Positions 7,367 through 8,378 of a stretch of 8,378 nucleotides of DNA are shown piece by piece (within the stretch, counting starts at the first letter, position 1; each line of letters begins with the position of its first letter). The stretch lies in assembly GCA_944376035.1 (NCBI GenBank), contig CALWBJ010000030.1, positions 1-8,378 on the forward strand, written 5' to 3'. The translations under genes were made by a program, and so were the position numbers. This stretch comes from an uncultured Clostridia bacterium (lineage in GTDB: Bacteria; Bacillota; Clostridia; Christensenellales; Borkfalkiaceae). The notes under the pieces are model-generated. The model was not told where the DNA came from. It did not search any database and saw nothing but the letters and a program-made list of their open reading frames with translations.

Positions 7367-7382
7367 TGTTTCACGTGAAACA
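7367..7382. promoter_or_regulatory. parS: parS centromere site (perfect)
   Basis: Exact 16-bp palindrome TGTTTCACGTGAAACA, the consensus chromosomal parS bound by ParB/Spo0J to seed the partition complex. It forms the left end of repeat C: bases from 7372 onward are shared with repeat A, whereas in A the outer arm is replaced by IS30 sequence. No parA or parB is in the window. Confidence 0.9.
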
Positions 7383-7438
7383 TCAAGTTTTTTATAATCA
7401 AGGGCGTTTGTAAAACAACAAAACAAAAACTTTTTGTA
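7372..7438 (+). repeat. Repeat C: copy of the first 68 bp of repeat A
   Basis: CACGTGAAACATCAAG through CAAAAACTTTTTGTA, nearly identical to the first 68 bp of repeat A (5405-5338) with one indel and about three substitutions, in inverted orientation. Similarity stops exactly where the similarity of repeat B to A begins, so B and C together account for all of A without overlap or gap. Confidence 0.85.
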
Positions 7439-8148
7439 ATAAATCTATATAATAAGGTTATTTATAACATCATATTTGATTCAGAAATTACAATTAAAAC
7501 GCACTCATCTAAAAGAGAAAACCTTTACTTTTATAAGTGTATAAAAACTTTAATATAATTACTTCTTCACAATACAAGTGCTTGCTATCCTGGTTTCCAC
7601 AAATTAACTTATAAAAAACATAGCAACGTTTGATTTGATAAAAAAATAGCGGGACTTGCGGAACTTAAAAGCGAATACGTAAATCTTGCTACCAAATTCG
7701 GCGTTATTCAGTTATAGCCAAAAAGGTAGAAATAGGAAGCATAATTGAGACAGAATAATAGTAATAGATATCTTTGTTAAAAATAAGATATTTGCTTATT
7801 TAAAATAAGACATATAATTCTATTTTTGTACTTATTATATAAGATGACTTTTATCTATAACTTTATGAAACTAAAATCGTGAAATTTAGTTATATTTTAA
7901 TTTATTAAAACATTTTATAGCACAATACTTGGCTCAAAAAAAGTATCATAAAAGAATTATATTTGCACAGCGACAAATAAAGATATAAATACAATTTTTA
8001 ATTGAATTAATATTTAAAGTTTTCTTCTTCCTTATTGAAATCATATTTATATCATCAAAGTGTGCTTTTCTCATCCTTTTCAGCAAGTTACAACCGGCAA
8101 AAATTCACTTATATATTTTAGATAAATCATTCAATACAATAACTAGAT
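7439..8148. other. AT-rich gene-free stretch between repeat C and the paired parS sites
   Basis: No intact gene is visible. It contains the coding-like remnant at 7634-7717 and a short hairpin-prone repeat, AAATAAG (7781-7787) / CTTATTT (7795-7801), with AAATAAG again at 7803. Nothing else is supported. Confidence 0.5.
7634..7717 (+). pseudogene. 28-codon coding-like remnant, unknown protein
   Basis: Between an in-frame TGA (7631-7633) and the TAG at 7715-7717 the frame reads FDKKIAGLAELKSEYVNLAT followed by KFGVIQL. It is charged, helix-forming and has normal codon use. Local GC is far higher than in the flanks. There is no start codon or ribosome site, so it looks like the tail of a lost gene. 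I do not recognise the family. Confidence 0.35.
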
Positions 8149-8164
8149 TGTTTCACGTGAAACT
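8149..8164. promoter_or_regulatory. parS: parS centromere site (15 of 16 match)
   Basis: TGTTTCACGTGAAACT, differing from the parS consensus only at the last base. It lies 27 bp from the next, perfect site, making a closely spaced pair. Confidence 0.8.
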
Positions 8165-8175
8165 TCCAAGAGATA

Positions 8176-8191
8176 TGTTTCACGTGAAACA
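8176..8191. promoter_or_regulatory. parS: parS centromere site (perfect)
   Basis: Exact TGTTTCACGTGAAACA. With the sites at 7367 and 8149 it makes three parS sites within 825 bp, all in noncoding DNA, whereas many known parS sites lie singly inside or between genes. Confidence 0.9.
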
Positions 8192-8280
8192 GTCGTATAG
8201 TGGCTGAAAGTACAGTATTAAACACCTTTCTCATACAGAATAGAGTAAAAAATGACCGAAAAATTTTTTTGTGTATTCTG

Positions 8281-8307
8281 TCTCAGGACGTCTGAATGAG
8301 ATTTTTT
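8281..8307 (+). terminator. Weak candidate terminator
   Basis: TCTCA (8281-8285) pairs with TGAGA (8297-8301) across an 11-base loop containing GACGTC, followed directly by six T. The stem is short and there is no gene in front of it, so this is only suggestive. The rest of 8192-8378 shows nothing I can name. Confidence 0.25.
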
Positions 8308-8378
8308 AAAGTGTCTTTTCTTAATATTTTAAAGATAATCTCAAATAAATTTGTATAATCTATAATTAAATTACATTG

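Noticed and set aside
6425..8378. Replication origin with DnaA boxes
   Set aside because: Looked for because of the parS cluster. Only poor matches were seen (TGTGATAAA near 6460, TTTCCACAA near 7595); there is no cluster of TTATCCACA-type boxes.

Overview
The window looks like a piece of a low-GC Gram-positive (Clostridia-type Bacillota) genome. The proteins are Firmicutes-like: an AraC regulator, a MarR/MATE pair and an IS30 transposase of a kind common in gut Clostridia. The genes have moderate GC, while the DNA between them is extremely AT-rich. Two perfect and one near-perfect copies of the chromosomal centromere site parS (TGTTTCACGTGAAACA) lie at the right end. This assignment comes from sequence character only, not from a database match.

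Left part (1-3340), the only intact genes. It opens with the C-terminal 178 residues of an AraC-family regulator (+), followed after about 215 nt by a strong rho-independent terminator. Facing it on the minus strand is a two-gene operon: a MarR-type repressor (2813-3262), then, 2 nt downstream, a 651-residue fusion of a complete MATE efflux pump to a cytidylate-kinase-like (CLK) domain. A sigma-A-like promoter and a small inverted repeat in front of marR suggest autoregulation of a drug-responsive efflux operon.

Middle (3321-4580), noncoding. A degenerate tandem array of about seven units with a period near 128 bp fills about 900 bp directly upstream of marR. Nondescript AT-rich DNA and a short 36-bp-period duplication follow.

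IS30 block (4581-5920). This is an IS30-family element with recognisable ends. Its transposase gene (minus) is dead: three frameshifts, two in-frame stops and a 306-bp insertion. The insertion (repeat A) is a sequence whose two parts recur separately further right as repeat B (6185-6424) and repeat C (7372-7438). Both are inverted relative to A, and their order is the reverse of that expected from simply splitting A.

Right part (5921-8378). This is about 2.4 kb of AT-rich DNA with no intact gene. It holds repeats B and C, three parS sites (7367, 8149, 8176), a 28-codon coding-like remnant and a weak hairpin/T-run. From 3263 to the window end, over 5 kb, no intact gene is visible. The parS cluster could mean an origin-proximal centromere region; the decayed IS and rearranged repeats suggest a region that has been shuffled and is eroding.
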